Source: Chloroflexota bacterium
GTDB taxonomy: Bacteria; Chloroflexota; Anaerolineae; UBA4142
Assembly: GCA_016219275.1 (NCBI GenBank)
Contig: JACRBM010000062.1
Location: forward strand, 1 to 41,478
DNA length: 41,478 nt
Direction: 5' to 3'
Notes under the pieces: model-generated
Told to the model about the DNA's origin: nothing
Seen by the model: the letters and a program-made list of their open reading frames with translations, nothing else
The model's database searches: none
Translations under genes and position numbers: made by a program
In this document: one piece after another, positions 1 through 6,823 of the stretch
How positions within the stretch are numbered: position 1 is the stretch's first letter
Layout: each line of letters opens with the position of its first letter

Positions 1-234
1 GCGCAGTCAGTCAAGCCGGCGTGATTCATCTTCGCCGGTTTCCACGCGGTCGTCGTGTGACACTGCGAGCATTGCCCGGCAAAGTGATTCGCCGGTTTCT
101 TGTTCGAGTGACAACTCGCGCAGTCAGTCAAGCCGGCGTGATTCATCTTCGCCGGCTTCCACACGGTCGTCGTGTGACACTGTGAGCATTGCCCGGCAAA
201 GTGATTCGCCGGCTTCTTGTTCGTGTGACAACTC
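1..234 (-). repeat. 117-bp tandem coding repeats in the heme domain
   Basis: Units 1-117 and 118-234 differ at five positions by eye (about 96% identity). A third, diverged unit follows at 235-351. Because 117 is a multiple of 3, each unit adds 39 residues and two CXXCH motifs without breaking the frame. The array continues past the left edge, so its copy number is unknown. Confidence 0.9.
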
Positions 235-1028
235 GCGCAGTCGGTCAAGCCGGTGTGATTCATTTTCGCCGGCTTGAACGCAACGGTTGTGTGACATCGC
301 TCGCACTGTTGCCCGAACGCGTTCTTGTGTTGATCGGCGTGGCACGCGGCGCACGCGCGCGGCGTGCCGGCGTACTTGCCCTCGACGTGGCATTGCTCGC
401 ACGCGACATTCGCGTGCTTGCCGTCGAGTGGGAACGAATGCTGGAATCCGCCCGGCAAAGGGATCGCGCGCGGCGCGAATTCACCGGCAGAGGGCAATTG
501 CGCGACCACGGCGGCGGGCAGTTCGAGCGAGATCGCGGCGAGCGCGCGCAAATCGTCCGGCGCGATCCAGGCGTCCTCGCTGATCGCGCGGATTTGATCC
601 AACTTGTCGCCGAACCGCGCGACCAATGCGGGATCGCTCGTCAACGCGCCTTGCGCGAGCAATGCTTGTGCGCTGTTCACCAGGGTGGTCAGCGACGGCA
701 TCAATTTCGCGCGCGCGTCCGCCGGTAAATCGGCGAGCGACAGCAACGCCGCATTGAGCGCCGCGTCGAAATACGCGAGCGCGAGAATTTCGTGCGACGT
801 GCCGACGCGCGCGGTGAGATCGCGCAAACGGTACTGGGCGATGGCAACGCGCATTTCCGATTTGTTCGGCGACAGCGTGATGCGAAACGATTCGCTCATC
901 TGACGCACGGTGAACCAGGCATCGCCGGGCAATGAATTTTCCGCGACCGCGTTCGCCGCGGCGACGCCGCCGACCGAGGTGACCAGGAGGATGAGCAACG
1001 CGGAGAGACCCAGCAAAAGGAGTCGCAT
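1..1028 (-). CDS. Multiheme cytochrome c with N-terminal DUF5667-like domain (3' end beyond window)
   Basis: Electron-carrying multiheme cytochrome, probably outside the cytoplasmic membrane. The ATG at 1028 lies 2 nt after the stop of the FAD oxidoreductase, with GGGAG 8 nt upstream. About 342 codons are present; the C-terminus is cut by the window edge. Residues 1-25 form a signal peptide or anchor. Residues ~30-190 resemble DUF5667 (LPGD near the start, then a helical region). The rest is heme-binding: seven complete CXXCH motifs (CEQCH, CAACH, CERCH, then alternating CASCH and CSQCH) and the first residues of an eighth. The last part is built from 39-residue repeats, each binding two hemes and encoded by near-identical 117-bp DNA units. 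It is last in a five-gene redox operon, so it is a likely terminal electron carrier. The DUF5667-heme fusion is inferred from sequence style. Confidence 0.85.
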   Translation of the reverse strand, partial: MRLLLLGLSALLILLVTSVGGVAAANAVAENSLPGDAWFTVRQMSESFRITLSPNKSEMRVAIAQYRLRDLTARVGTSHEILALAYFDAALNAALLSLADLPADARAKLMPSLTTLVNSAQALLAQGALTSDPALVARFGDKLDQIRAISEDAWIAPDDLRALAAISLELPAAVVAQLPSAGEFAPRAIPLPGGFQHSFPLDGKHANVACEQCHVEGKYAGTPRACAACHADQHKNAFGQQCERCHTTVAFKPAKMNHTGLTDCASCHTNKKPANHFAGQCSQCHTTTVWKPAKMNHAGLTDCASCHSNKKPANHFAGQCSQCHTTTAWKPAKMNHAGLTDC

Positions 1029-1030
1029 CG

Positions 1031-2380
1031 TCAACTCCCGTGTCCGTTGCGCCGCCGATGCTGTTCGTACAAGGCGCGCACCGCGCGCGCGAGCGCGTCA
1101 TTCCCGACTTGCAATTGCGCGCGGATCGGCGTGATGTCCATGCGTTGCGCGATCACTTCGCGCAGTGGGTCCGCTAAATCCTGGTTGCCCAGGATGAGCG
1201 CGCCGGCGATCTGATCGCCGCGCAAAACGAGACGCACGGAATTATCGCCGTGATGACTCCACGCGCTCGTGTAGGGTCCACCGGGACGCGCCCACCACAC
1301 TTCGGACGAACCGCGCGATTGATATTGCAAAGTTTCATTCCCATCATCCGCATCGCGTTGTCCCGATCCCGCTTGCCCGATCGCGGTGAGATGCACGCCG
1401 AAGAGCAACGCGGCGTTGAACGGCACGCCTTTGATGTACGGCGTATGCCCGCCCGCCATGTTCGCGCCCGCCGCGCGACCCGCCGCGATGGCGGAGGGCC
1501 ACAAATCATCCACGCGATACTCGCCGCTCCAATGATCGAACACTTGCGCCGCGTCGCCCGCCGCGAAAATTCCCGGCGCGGATGATTCGAGCAATTCGTT
1601 GACGACGATCCCGCGTTCGACCGTGATGCCGGCGGCTTTTGCCAACGCGATATTCGGACGCACGCCAATCGCGACGCCGACCAGGTCGCACGCGATCCGC
1701 TGTCCGCTCGTTGTACAGACGCCGCCGACGCGTTTGCCCGCGCCGATGATCTCGGCGATCTCTTCGTTATAGTGAATCCGCACGCCAATCGCCCGCGCAT
1801 GATCCTCGACGATTTGCGATTCCGCGCGGGTGAGCAACGCCGACCAAATCGTTTTCTTGCGAAGCAGGTAATGCGTCTCGACGCCGCGATGGCACAATCC
1901 TTCCGCCATCTCCATCGCGGTGATGCCGCCGCCGACGATGACCGCGGCGCGCGCGCCGTCGTCCACGCGGCGCAAAATGTCTTGCACGTTCGCGAGATTG
2001 TCGAGGTACACGATGCCGTCCAGGTCGCTGCCGGGAAACGACGCGCGCACCGCGCTGGAACCGGTCGCGAGCAAAAGCGTATCGAAAACAATCGCGCGAC
2101 CATCGTCAAGGTTGACTGCGTGCCGCGCGACATCAAGCGACGCGACGCGCGCGTGAATCAAGTGAAAGTGTTTTTGATCGTAATAATCCGGCGTGCGACA
2201 GAAAACGCGCGTCTCAGGAATTTCGCCCATCAGCAAATACGCGAGACCCGGACGCGAGTACATCGGCACGGGTTCGTCGCTGAGGATCGTGATATGCGCG
2301 GTATGATCGCGCCGGCGAATTTCTTCCGCCGCGCTCATGCCCGCCGCGCCATTGCCGATAATGAGGTGATGCGTTGCCAT
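1031..2380 (-). CDS. FAD/NAD(P)-dependent pyridine nucleotide-disulfide-type oxidoreductase
   Basis: Cytoplasmic flavoprotein of 449 residues expected to pass electrons between NAD(P)H and the adjacent iron-sulfur protein. Residues 9-14 (GNGAAG) are the FAD-binding glycine motif, ATGSS at 105-109 is the second conserved FAD-side motif, 149-160 (GGGITAMEMAE region) is the NAD(P)-binding Rossmann fold, and GDAAQ near 277 closes the FAD site. The first two thirds resemble nitrite reductase NirB N-termini and rubredoxin reductases, but the siroheme part of NirB is absent. No redox CxxC or signal peptide is visible. The start is 2 nt after the ferredoxin stop, so translation is probably coupled. 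The substrate cannot be named from sequence. Confidence 0.88.
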   Translation of the reverse strand: MATHHLIIGNGAAGMSAAEEIRRRDHTAHITILSDEPVPMYSRPGLAYLLMGEIPETRVFCRTPDYYDQKHFHLIHARVASLDVARHAVNLDDGRAIVFDTLLLATGSSAVRASFPGSDLDGIVYLDNLANVQDILRRVDDGARAAVIVGGGITAMEMAEGLCHRGVETHYLLRKKTIWSALLTRAESQIVEDHARAIGVRIHYNEEIAEIIGAGKRVGGVCTTSGQRIACDLVGVAIGVRPNIALAKAAGITVERGIVVNELLESSAPGIFAAGDAAQVFDHWSGEYRVDDLWPSAIAAGRAAGANMAGGHTPYIKGVPFNAALLFGVHLTAIGQAGSGQRDADDGNETLQYQSRGSSEVWWARPGGPYTSAWSHHGDNSVRLVLRGDQIAGALILGNQDLADPLREVIAQRMDITPIRAQLQVGNDALARAVRALYEQHRRRNGHGS

Positions 2381-2382
2381 TT

Positions 2383-3204
2383 CTATTTGATGAGTGTTTC
2401 CGGCGAATGGAGTGGGGCAGGGGTGTGCGGGAGCAGGGGGGATGACTGTTCCCCGGCTCCCCGGCTCCCCTGCTCCGCAGGTTGGTTCTTGACAACTTCA
2501 GCGTACAACGCGCTATTCAATTGAACCAAGCCCTCTTCCGTCACGCGCAACATCGCGCCGGTTGGACATTCCTTGACGCACGCGCTCTCGCCATAGCCGC
2601 AGCAGAGATCGCATTTGTCGGCGCGAAATTTCGAGACCGGCAAAGTCGGATACGTTTCAAAGCGCAAGGTGCCGCGCGGACATTTCGCGATGCACAAGCC
2701 GCAACCGATACAGCGATCATCATTTACGGTGCGCCCCTCGCGCGCGTACTCGCGCACCTGGATTCCGACCGGGCAGTTGTGTCCGCAAATGCCGCACTGC
2801 ACGCAACGCGTTTCGTCGGTCGCGATGCGGAAATTTTGCGGCGTGTGTCCGTTCGACCCGAATGCTTCGGCGAGAATGCTCTGGAAAAATCCGCGACGTT
2901 CATCGTGACCGCGCGGCAAAAGTTTGACGACGCCGTACAGACACGCTTGTACGCACTTGTTGCACCCGCGACACGCATCCGACACGAATGTTTTCCCGTT
3001 GTGCCGCTGCATCCCGTCGAGATGACACGCGTTGACGCAAGGCGTGTCGGGACAATTGCGGCACACGTCCGGCAGTTGATACCGACCGAAACGCGGACCG
3101 CTCATCGTCATTCGTGCGCGTCCATGCCGAGTCCGGCACGCGTTGACGCACGTATCACAGTTGATGCACTTGGCAAGGTCGCGGACTAGAATTTCTCGTG
3201 CCAT
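2383..3204 (-). CDS. Polyferredoxin-like protein with six 4Fe-4S cluster motifs
   Basis: Cytoplasmic iron-sulfur electron carrier of 273 residues. Six Cys groups are visible in order: CINCDTCVNAC from residue 13, CRNCPDTPCVNAC, CRGCNKCVQAC, CVQCGICGHNC, CIGCGLCIAKC and CDLCCGYGESACVKEC. The first three resemble the DsrO/HybA/NrfC four-cluster family; the extra CxxCxxCxxxC groups extend it. No Tat or Sec signal is present, which places it in the cytoplasm beside the FAD protein encoded 2 nt downstream. The last ~25 residues (rich in S, P, H, G) are encoded by a GC-rich palindrome and are probably not part of the fold. It likely bridges the flavoprotein and the membrane b-type cytochrome. Confidence 0.88.
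   Translation of the reverse strand: MAREILVRDLAKCINCDTCVNACRTRHGRARMTMSGPRFGRYQLPDVCRNCPDTPCVNACHLDGMQRHNGKTFVSDACRGCNKCVQACLYGVVKLLPRGHDERRGFFQSILAEAFGSNGHTPQNFRIATDETRCVQCGICGHNCPVGIQVREYAREGRTVNDDRCIGCGLCIAKCPRGTLRFETYPTLPVSKFRADKCDLCCGYGESACVKECPTGAMLRVTEEGLVQLNSALYAEVVKNQPAEQGSRGAGEQSSPLLPHTPAPLHSPETLIK
2427..2478. repeat. GC-rich palindrome inside the ferredoxin 3' end
   Basis: GCGGGAGCAGGGG (2427-2439) pairs with CCCCTGCTCCGC (2467-2478) with one bulged base. The sequence between is itself C/G-rich (repeated CCCCGGCT). It looks like a dispersed intergenic repeat that has been read into the C-terminus of the ferredoxin gene. Confidence 0.7.
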
Positions 3205-3216
3205 TTATTTTTGGTG

Positions 3217-3290
3217 GTTGGAAATTGGAAATTGGAGGTTGGAAATTGGAGAGGCATCCAATTTCCAATTTCCAACGTCCAACGTCCAAC
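3217..3290. repeat. Inverted arrays of TTGGAAA-type heptamers
   Basis: The left arm 3217-3250 is made of TTGGAAA/TTGGAGG heptamers and the right arm 3257-3290 of their complements (TCCAATT, TCCAACG). The inner 12 bp (3239-3250 with 3257-3268) pair perfectly around a 6-nt loop. This fills the 94-bp gap between the 12-heme cytochrome and the ferredoxin genes. It could act as an RNA-processing or stability element in the operon mRNA. Heptameric repeats of this kind are known from cyanobacteria (STRR) and filamentous Chloroflexota. Confidence 0.8.
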
Positions 3291-3298
3291 TTCTAAAC

Positions 3299-4312
3299 TC
3301 ATTCGCGTCCGGTCGGATGACACTTGACGCAGTTTTGTAGATCGGCGATCCGTTCTTTCTGATGCGCGCGCGTAATCTCTGCCTGGGTATGTTCGTGGCA
3401 ACCATAGCAGGTGTACGTCGCGTAATTCTTTGGGTGGCAAACCGCGCACGCGGATTCTTTACCCTTGTTGCCGTGAATCAGTGGGAACGTGTGCTTGATG
3501 AGGCGCGCCGGTCGCCACGCGGCAGTCGTGTGGCACGCGGCGCAATCGTTGCCGAATTGCCCGCGATGCACTTGCGGATCGGGATGGCATCTCGCGCAGT
3601 CGCGCGGCGTGTCTCGAAAACGATTGTTGACGTGGCACTTGCCGCACGCAACCTGGGTGTGTTTGCCGGTGAGCGCGAACACAGTCGCGTGATTGAATCC
3701 CTTCATGCGATCCGCGCCGTCGTGGCACGCGAGACACGCATCGCCTACCTCGCGGCGATGGCTTGCGATGAAGGTGGCTGCCGCGAGTTGGTGGCAATCC
3801 ACGCAGGACGCCGACACTGCTTGCGCGTCCGGCCGGTTCGCTTGCGTCGAAAAGGGGTGGCACGCGCGACAGTTCATCGCCGCGCCGCTATAATCGCGCT
3901 GATGGCGCGCGAGCGTGAAACCGAATTGATTGTGCGAAAAATCGGCGATAGACGCATTCGTCAAATTCGCGTCGCGTCCTTTGTGATCGGAATGGCACGC
4001 GGTACAATTTTGCGAATCGCGCAGTGTGCCGTGCAAACCACTCGCGGCGGACAATTGATCGCGCACGGTCGTGTGGCACTCGACACAACGTGTCGCGTCC
4101 GCGCCGCGAAACGGCGCGTGGCACAGATCACACCGCGGTTCGAAATCGGCATGCGATGCAAACCCGGCGAGCGGTGGACGATTCTGCAAATTCTGCGCGC
4201 TCAACGGACCGGGATTGAACGGTGCGCCGCCGGCGATGATGCTGATGCCGGCGAGACAAATCAACATTGTAAATGTTGTGCCACATCCCAAAAACCAACC
4301 AGTTACTTTCAC
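3299..4312 (-). CDS. Dodecaheme cytochrome c, membrane-anchored
   Basis: Twelve CXXCH motifs in 337 residues (CDLCH, CVECH, CTACH, CRACH, CVDCH, CLACH, CGKCH, CARCH, CAACH, CAVCH, CYGCH, CVKCH) make this a 12-heme c-type cytochrome. Residues 10-28 form a hydrophobic signal anchor, so the heme part is outside the membrane. Start is GTG 4312, with AAGGA 7 nt upstream and 39 bp after the stop of the b-type protein. Dense heme packing (about one per 25 residues) is typical of conduits for long-range electron transfer rather than of an enzyme with a dedicated active site. It is the natural partner of the diheme membrane protein next to it. Confidence 0.9.
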   Translation of the reverse strand: MKVTGWFLGCGTTFTMLICLAGISIIAGGAPFNPGPLSAQNLQNRPPLAGFASHADFEPRCDLCHAPFRGADATRCVECHTTVRDQLSAASGLHGTLRDSQNCTACHSDHKGRDANLTNASIADFSHNQFGFTLARHQRDYSGAAMNCRACHPFSTQANRPDAQAVSASCVDCHQLAAATFIASHRREVGDACLACHDGADRMKGFNHATVFALTGKHTQVACGKCHVNNRFRDTPRDCARCHPDPQVHRGQFGNDCAACHTTAAWRPARLIKHTFPLIHGNKGKESACAVCHPKNYATYTCYGCHEHTQAEITRAHQKERIADLQNCVKCHPTGRE

Positions 4313-4351
4313 GATGTCGTCCTTGATGTGGAACGCAACGGCGTGCGTGCC

Positions 4352-5161
4352 CTACAAACCGAAACCTTTGAAGAACAGCGCCGCGATGACGTGGATGAAC
4401 GCGGACGTGAACAATGCCGCGCCGAGCGGCACATGCACCAAACGCCACACGCCCATCAAGCGATGCGCCAAACTGAGCGACGCGATTTGCCGTTCGAGTT
4501 GGCGGCGGCGATGCAACAATTTCTCCAATTCGCGGAATCGCGCGCGTTCGCTTTTGGCGAGACCGCGGGACGCCGCGTGCACGCGTCGATCGTACGCGTA
4601 ATCTTGCCACGCGCGCGCGAGCAAACCGAGCCAATCGTTTGGGTCCACTGGCGACGCGGTGACGCGCGCATTGATCGCGTTCACGAGTGCGGGACGTTGC
4701 GCCGTCCATGCATCGAGTTCGCGTTGCAACGCGTTCGCGCGCGCGGTCAGTTCATCGTGGCTGACCTCGATGCCGGCGCGCGTGCGCGGCACGGCGGTGT
4801 AAATGTAGCGTCCGACAAAACCGCTCATCACGACGATGCCGGTCATCAGCATCGCAAAGCCGGCGAGTCCGCCAACCATGAACGCGCTGTGCAACAAGAC
4901 CAGGAAGGGACCGACGATGCCGGTGAAAATATGGAACGACAACCACACGCGCAGGGGTCCCAACCAACTGAACCAGCGGATGCGCTTGCGGATCGTATAG
5001 ATCGTTTCGGTGATGAGCATTAATGTCATCCCGACGATGCCGATGAAATGTCCGAACGGATTTCCGCCGGAAGGTGTCATCAAAAACGCGTAGATCGCAT
5101 AGAAGATGGCAAGAATAAAACAAGCAAACAATGCGATCCACAATTCGAAATGTTCTTCCAC
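4352..5161 (-). CDS. Diheme b-type cytochrome membrane subunit
   Basis: Membrane protein of 269 residues with about five transmembrane helices: four in residues 8-120 and one near 243-262. Between them is a soluble Arg/Glu-rich, probably coiled-coil stretch (125-235). Two helices each carry His pairs spaced H-x13-H (HIFTGIVGPFLVLLH and HVPLGAALFTSAFIH). This spacing ligates two stacked b-hemes in cytochrome b families. The protein therefore probably moves electrons across the membrane or exchanges them with quinone. Start is GTG 5161 with GAGG 8 nt upstream; a downstream ATG is not supported. It is first in the operon, right behind the phased operator. Heme binding is inferred from the histidines. 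Confidence 0.8.
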   Translation of the reverse strand: MEEHFELWIALFACFILAIFYAIYAFLMTPSGGNPFGHFIGIVGMTLMLITETIYTIRKRIRWFSWLGPLRVWLSFHIFTGIVGPFLVLLHSAFMVGGLAGFAMLMTGIVVMSGFVGRYIYTAVPRTRAGIEVSHDELTARANALQRELDAWTAQRPALVNAINARVTASPVDPNDWLGLLARAWQDYAYDRRVHAASRGLAKSERARFRELEKLLHRRRQLERQIASLSLAHRLMGVWRLVHVPLGAALFTSAFIHVIAALFFKGFGL

Positions 5162-5189
5162 GTGGTTGCCTCAGAGATAGCTTTGAAAA

Positions 5190-5254
5190 ATTATAAAACG
5201 CGATCACGCGGCGTGTGTTAAGAGCATCTTAAATCCATCTTAAAAGCGACTTAA
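5190..5254 (-). promoter_or_regulatory. Operon promoter with four 11-bp-phased TTAAG repeats
   Basis: On the minus strand four half-sites TTAAG, TTAAG, TTAAG, TTAAC occur at exactly 11-bp intervals (TTAA cores at 5251-5254, 5240-5243, 5229-5232, 5218-5221). A perfect TATAAT follows at 5195-5190, 22 nt past the last core, with no good -35 box in between. Four direct repeats at one helical turn upstream of a -10 box is the layout of PhoB/PhoP-type (OmpR-family) activator sites. The transcript would start near 5183 and reach the GTG at 5161. Confidence 0.75.
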
Positions 5255-5271
5255 TTTATCCGTTGAGTAAG

Positions 5272-5381
5272 TTGGCAATGTCACATTCTTCTTTGCCATA
5301 GAGGTCATAGAGAACAGAGAGAAGAAAACGAAGAGTTCTCTATGCCCTCTATGTTCTCTATGGTTAATCTGACATTGCCAA
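5272..5381. repeat. 110-bp imperfect palindromic element
   Basis: The ends TTGGCAATGTCA (5272-5283) and TGACATTGCCAA (5370-5381) are perfect inverted repeats. Inside, 5296-5315 pairs with 5335-5354 at 18 of 20 positions (CCATAGAGG / CCTCTATG type). It lies between the two divergent promoters. It could be a non-autonomous mobile element or a divergent-transcription insulator. No target duplication is obvious. Confidence 0.7.
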
Positions 5382-5404
5382 AGAAATCACCCATCGCAAA
5401 ATCA

Positions 5405-5433
5405 TTGACCCTCCGGGTGATTAGTGATAGAAT
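5405..5433 (+). promoter_or_regulatory. Sigma-70-type promoter for the signalling cluster
   Basis: TTGACC (5405-5410), 17-nt spacer, TAGAAT (5428-5433). It is the only strong promoter in front of the substrate-binding protein gene and implies a leader of about 355 nt. Confidence 0.55.
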
Positions 5434-5450
5434 GAAATTACCGAGGCTGC

Positions 5451-5606
5451 ATGGGGCAGTATCTGCATGCCGACCGTGGGTATGCGTTTGAGGTACGTTC
5501 AGGTGTTACTTTGCCGATCCAAGCCGCCGAATTCACAAACGACTCTCCTGATTTCGATGGGTTCGGCGCGTCCAGAAATCTACACGTTCGCGTTCCTCGG
5601 TCTTGA
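5451..5606 (+). CDS. Possible 51-residue leader ORF, unrecognised
   Basis: An ATG just downstream of the promoter at 5405-5433, with GAGG 4 nt upstream, opens a 51-codon frame with a plausible non-repetitive composition (begins MGQYLHADRGYAFEVRSG). I recognise no family. The rest of the 5162-5795 interval holds the operator, the palindrome, this frame and an apparently noncoding leader. It may be a decayed gene start or an upstream regulatory ORF. Confidence 0.25.
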   Translation: MGQYLHADRGYAFEVRSGVTLPIQAAEFTNDSPDFDGFGASRNLHVRVPRS

Positions 5607-5795
5607 TCCGCGCACGAATTCTCCAGCACGATCTTCCTCTTGGAGTTCACTTCACGCAACCTTTTCCGGGCGTAGCCGGGTTTTTTGTCCATACGCGAGC
5701 GCCGCCGAACGCGCCAATGCAAAACGCGTCAGGCGCCATTGTTGCGCCAGTTGAAAGGATCAGATCCTACTCTCACCGAAAGGATAGGTGGGAAG

Positions 5796-6812
5796 ATGAA
5801 AAGAACTAGAGTCTGGATCGGTGTTGCGCTTTTGTTCACGGTCTTGAGCGTGTTCATCGCGGCTTGGCTTGGATTGACCAAATCGCCCGGCAAACCCGGA
5901 CCAAGCGACAAAATCACTCTCGGTGTTGTGCCGGCTTACTTCTCATTGCCGATCCTGGTAGCAGCCGATCAAGGATACTTTATAAAGAACGGTCTGGATG
6001 TCACCGTGAATTTTGCTGGGTCCGGGCTTGTGACGCTCGAGATGCTCGTGCGGGGGGATGTTGATTTCGCCACAGCCAGCGATTCGGGTTTCGTCGTTAA
6101 AAGCCTTGAGGCAGGCAATGAGAATTTGAGGATCATCGCCTCTCTCGCCACCAATGATTTAGAGGAGCTGGTGGCTAGACGCGATCACGGCATTCAAGCT
6201 ATAACGGATTTGAGAGGGAAGCGAGTTGGAATCCCATGGAATTCGGCGGTCCACTTTAGCTTCTACCGGTTTCTTATCCTCCAGGGCATTCCACCCGAAG
6301 AAGTAACTCTGGTTGATCTCTCATATCCAAAGTGCCTCGAAGCGATTTTGAAAGGCGAAATAGATGCGACACTCTTGTTCGATTATCTGCTCTACGACGC
6401 CAAGCAGCAGTTGGGAGTCAATGCGGTGAGTTGGCAGACGCGCAGTACACAGCCGTCATACTGGCTGTTGATTGGCAAGAGCGAATCCATCCAGAACCAA
6501 CCAGCCATCAGCCAGCGTCTGCTCACGTCGCTGTTGGAAGCGCAGGCGTTTATCCGAGCGCACCCCATTGAAGCAGAAGCCATGCTCGCCCATAGCGCGC
6601 CGCGCGACCCGGAATTTCTGCGGTCTGCGCGAGAGACCAGCCATTTTGAAATCTCACTGGAACAAGGGTTGATCGTCGCCATGGAGGACGAAGCCGACTG
6701 GAGGATAGAGAGAGGATTGGCTGAGAAGGCAGCAGCGCCAAATTACCTCCACCATATCTACATGGATGCATTGGATGCAGTTAAGCCAGAGGCAATTACG
6801 ATTTTCAGATAG
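5796..6812 (+). CDS. NMT1/THI5-like (SsuA-type) substrate-binding protein without transporter
   Basis: Extracytoplasmic ligand-binding protein of 338 residues from the SsuA/TauA/NMT1 fold. An N-terminal hydrophobic helix (residues 6-24) acts as signal peptide or anchor; there is no lipobox Cys. The mature part opens with the family pattern (ITLGVVPAYFSLPILVA, then DQGYF, GDVDFATA near residue 90). ATG 5796 is chosen because it follows AGGTGG and gives a normal signal sequence; upstream in-frame codons do not. No permease or ATPase gene is adjacent. Instead a membrane histidine kinase begins 11 nt after the stop, so the protein probably presents its ligand to that sensor. The ligand (sulfonate, pyrimidine-like or other small organic) is not readable from sequence. 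Confidence 0.85.
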   Translation: MKRTRVWIGVALLFTVLSVFIAAWLGLTKSPGKPGPSDKITLGVVPAYFSLPILVAADQGYFIKNGLDVTVNFAGSGLVTLEMLVRGDVDFATASDSGFVVKSLEAGNENLRIIASLATNDLEELVARRDHGIQAITDLRGKRVGIPWNSAVHFSFYRFLILQGIPPEEVTLVDLSYPKCLEAILKGEIDATLLFDYLLYDAKQQLGVNAVSWQTRSTQPSYWLLIGKSESIQNQPAISQRLLTSLLEAQAFIRAHPIEAEAMLAHSAPRDPEFLRSARETSHFEISLEQGLIVAMEDEADWRIERGLAEKAAAPNYLHHIYMDALDAVKPEAITIFR

Positions 6813-6823
6813 TGGAGCTGGCT

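Noticed and set aside
1-351. Possible CRISPR array from the regular repeats
   Set aside because: The repeats are contiguous 117-bp coding units without spacers and encode heme motifs.
3362-5023. 553-residue plus-strand frame opposite the redox operon
   Set aside because: It is the antisense of two clear cytochrome genes; composition is Arg-rich, no domain seen, and no ribosome-binding site. Typical of GC-rich DNA.
5438-5722. 94-residue minus-strand frame in the leader
   Set aside because: No ribosome site or family; lies antisense to a promoter leader.
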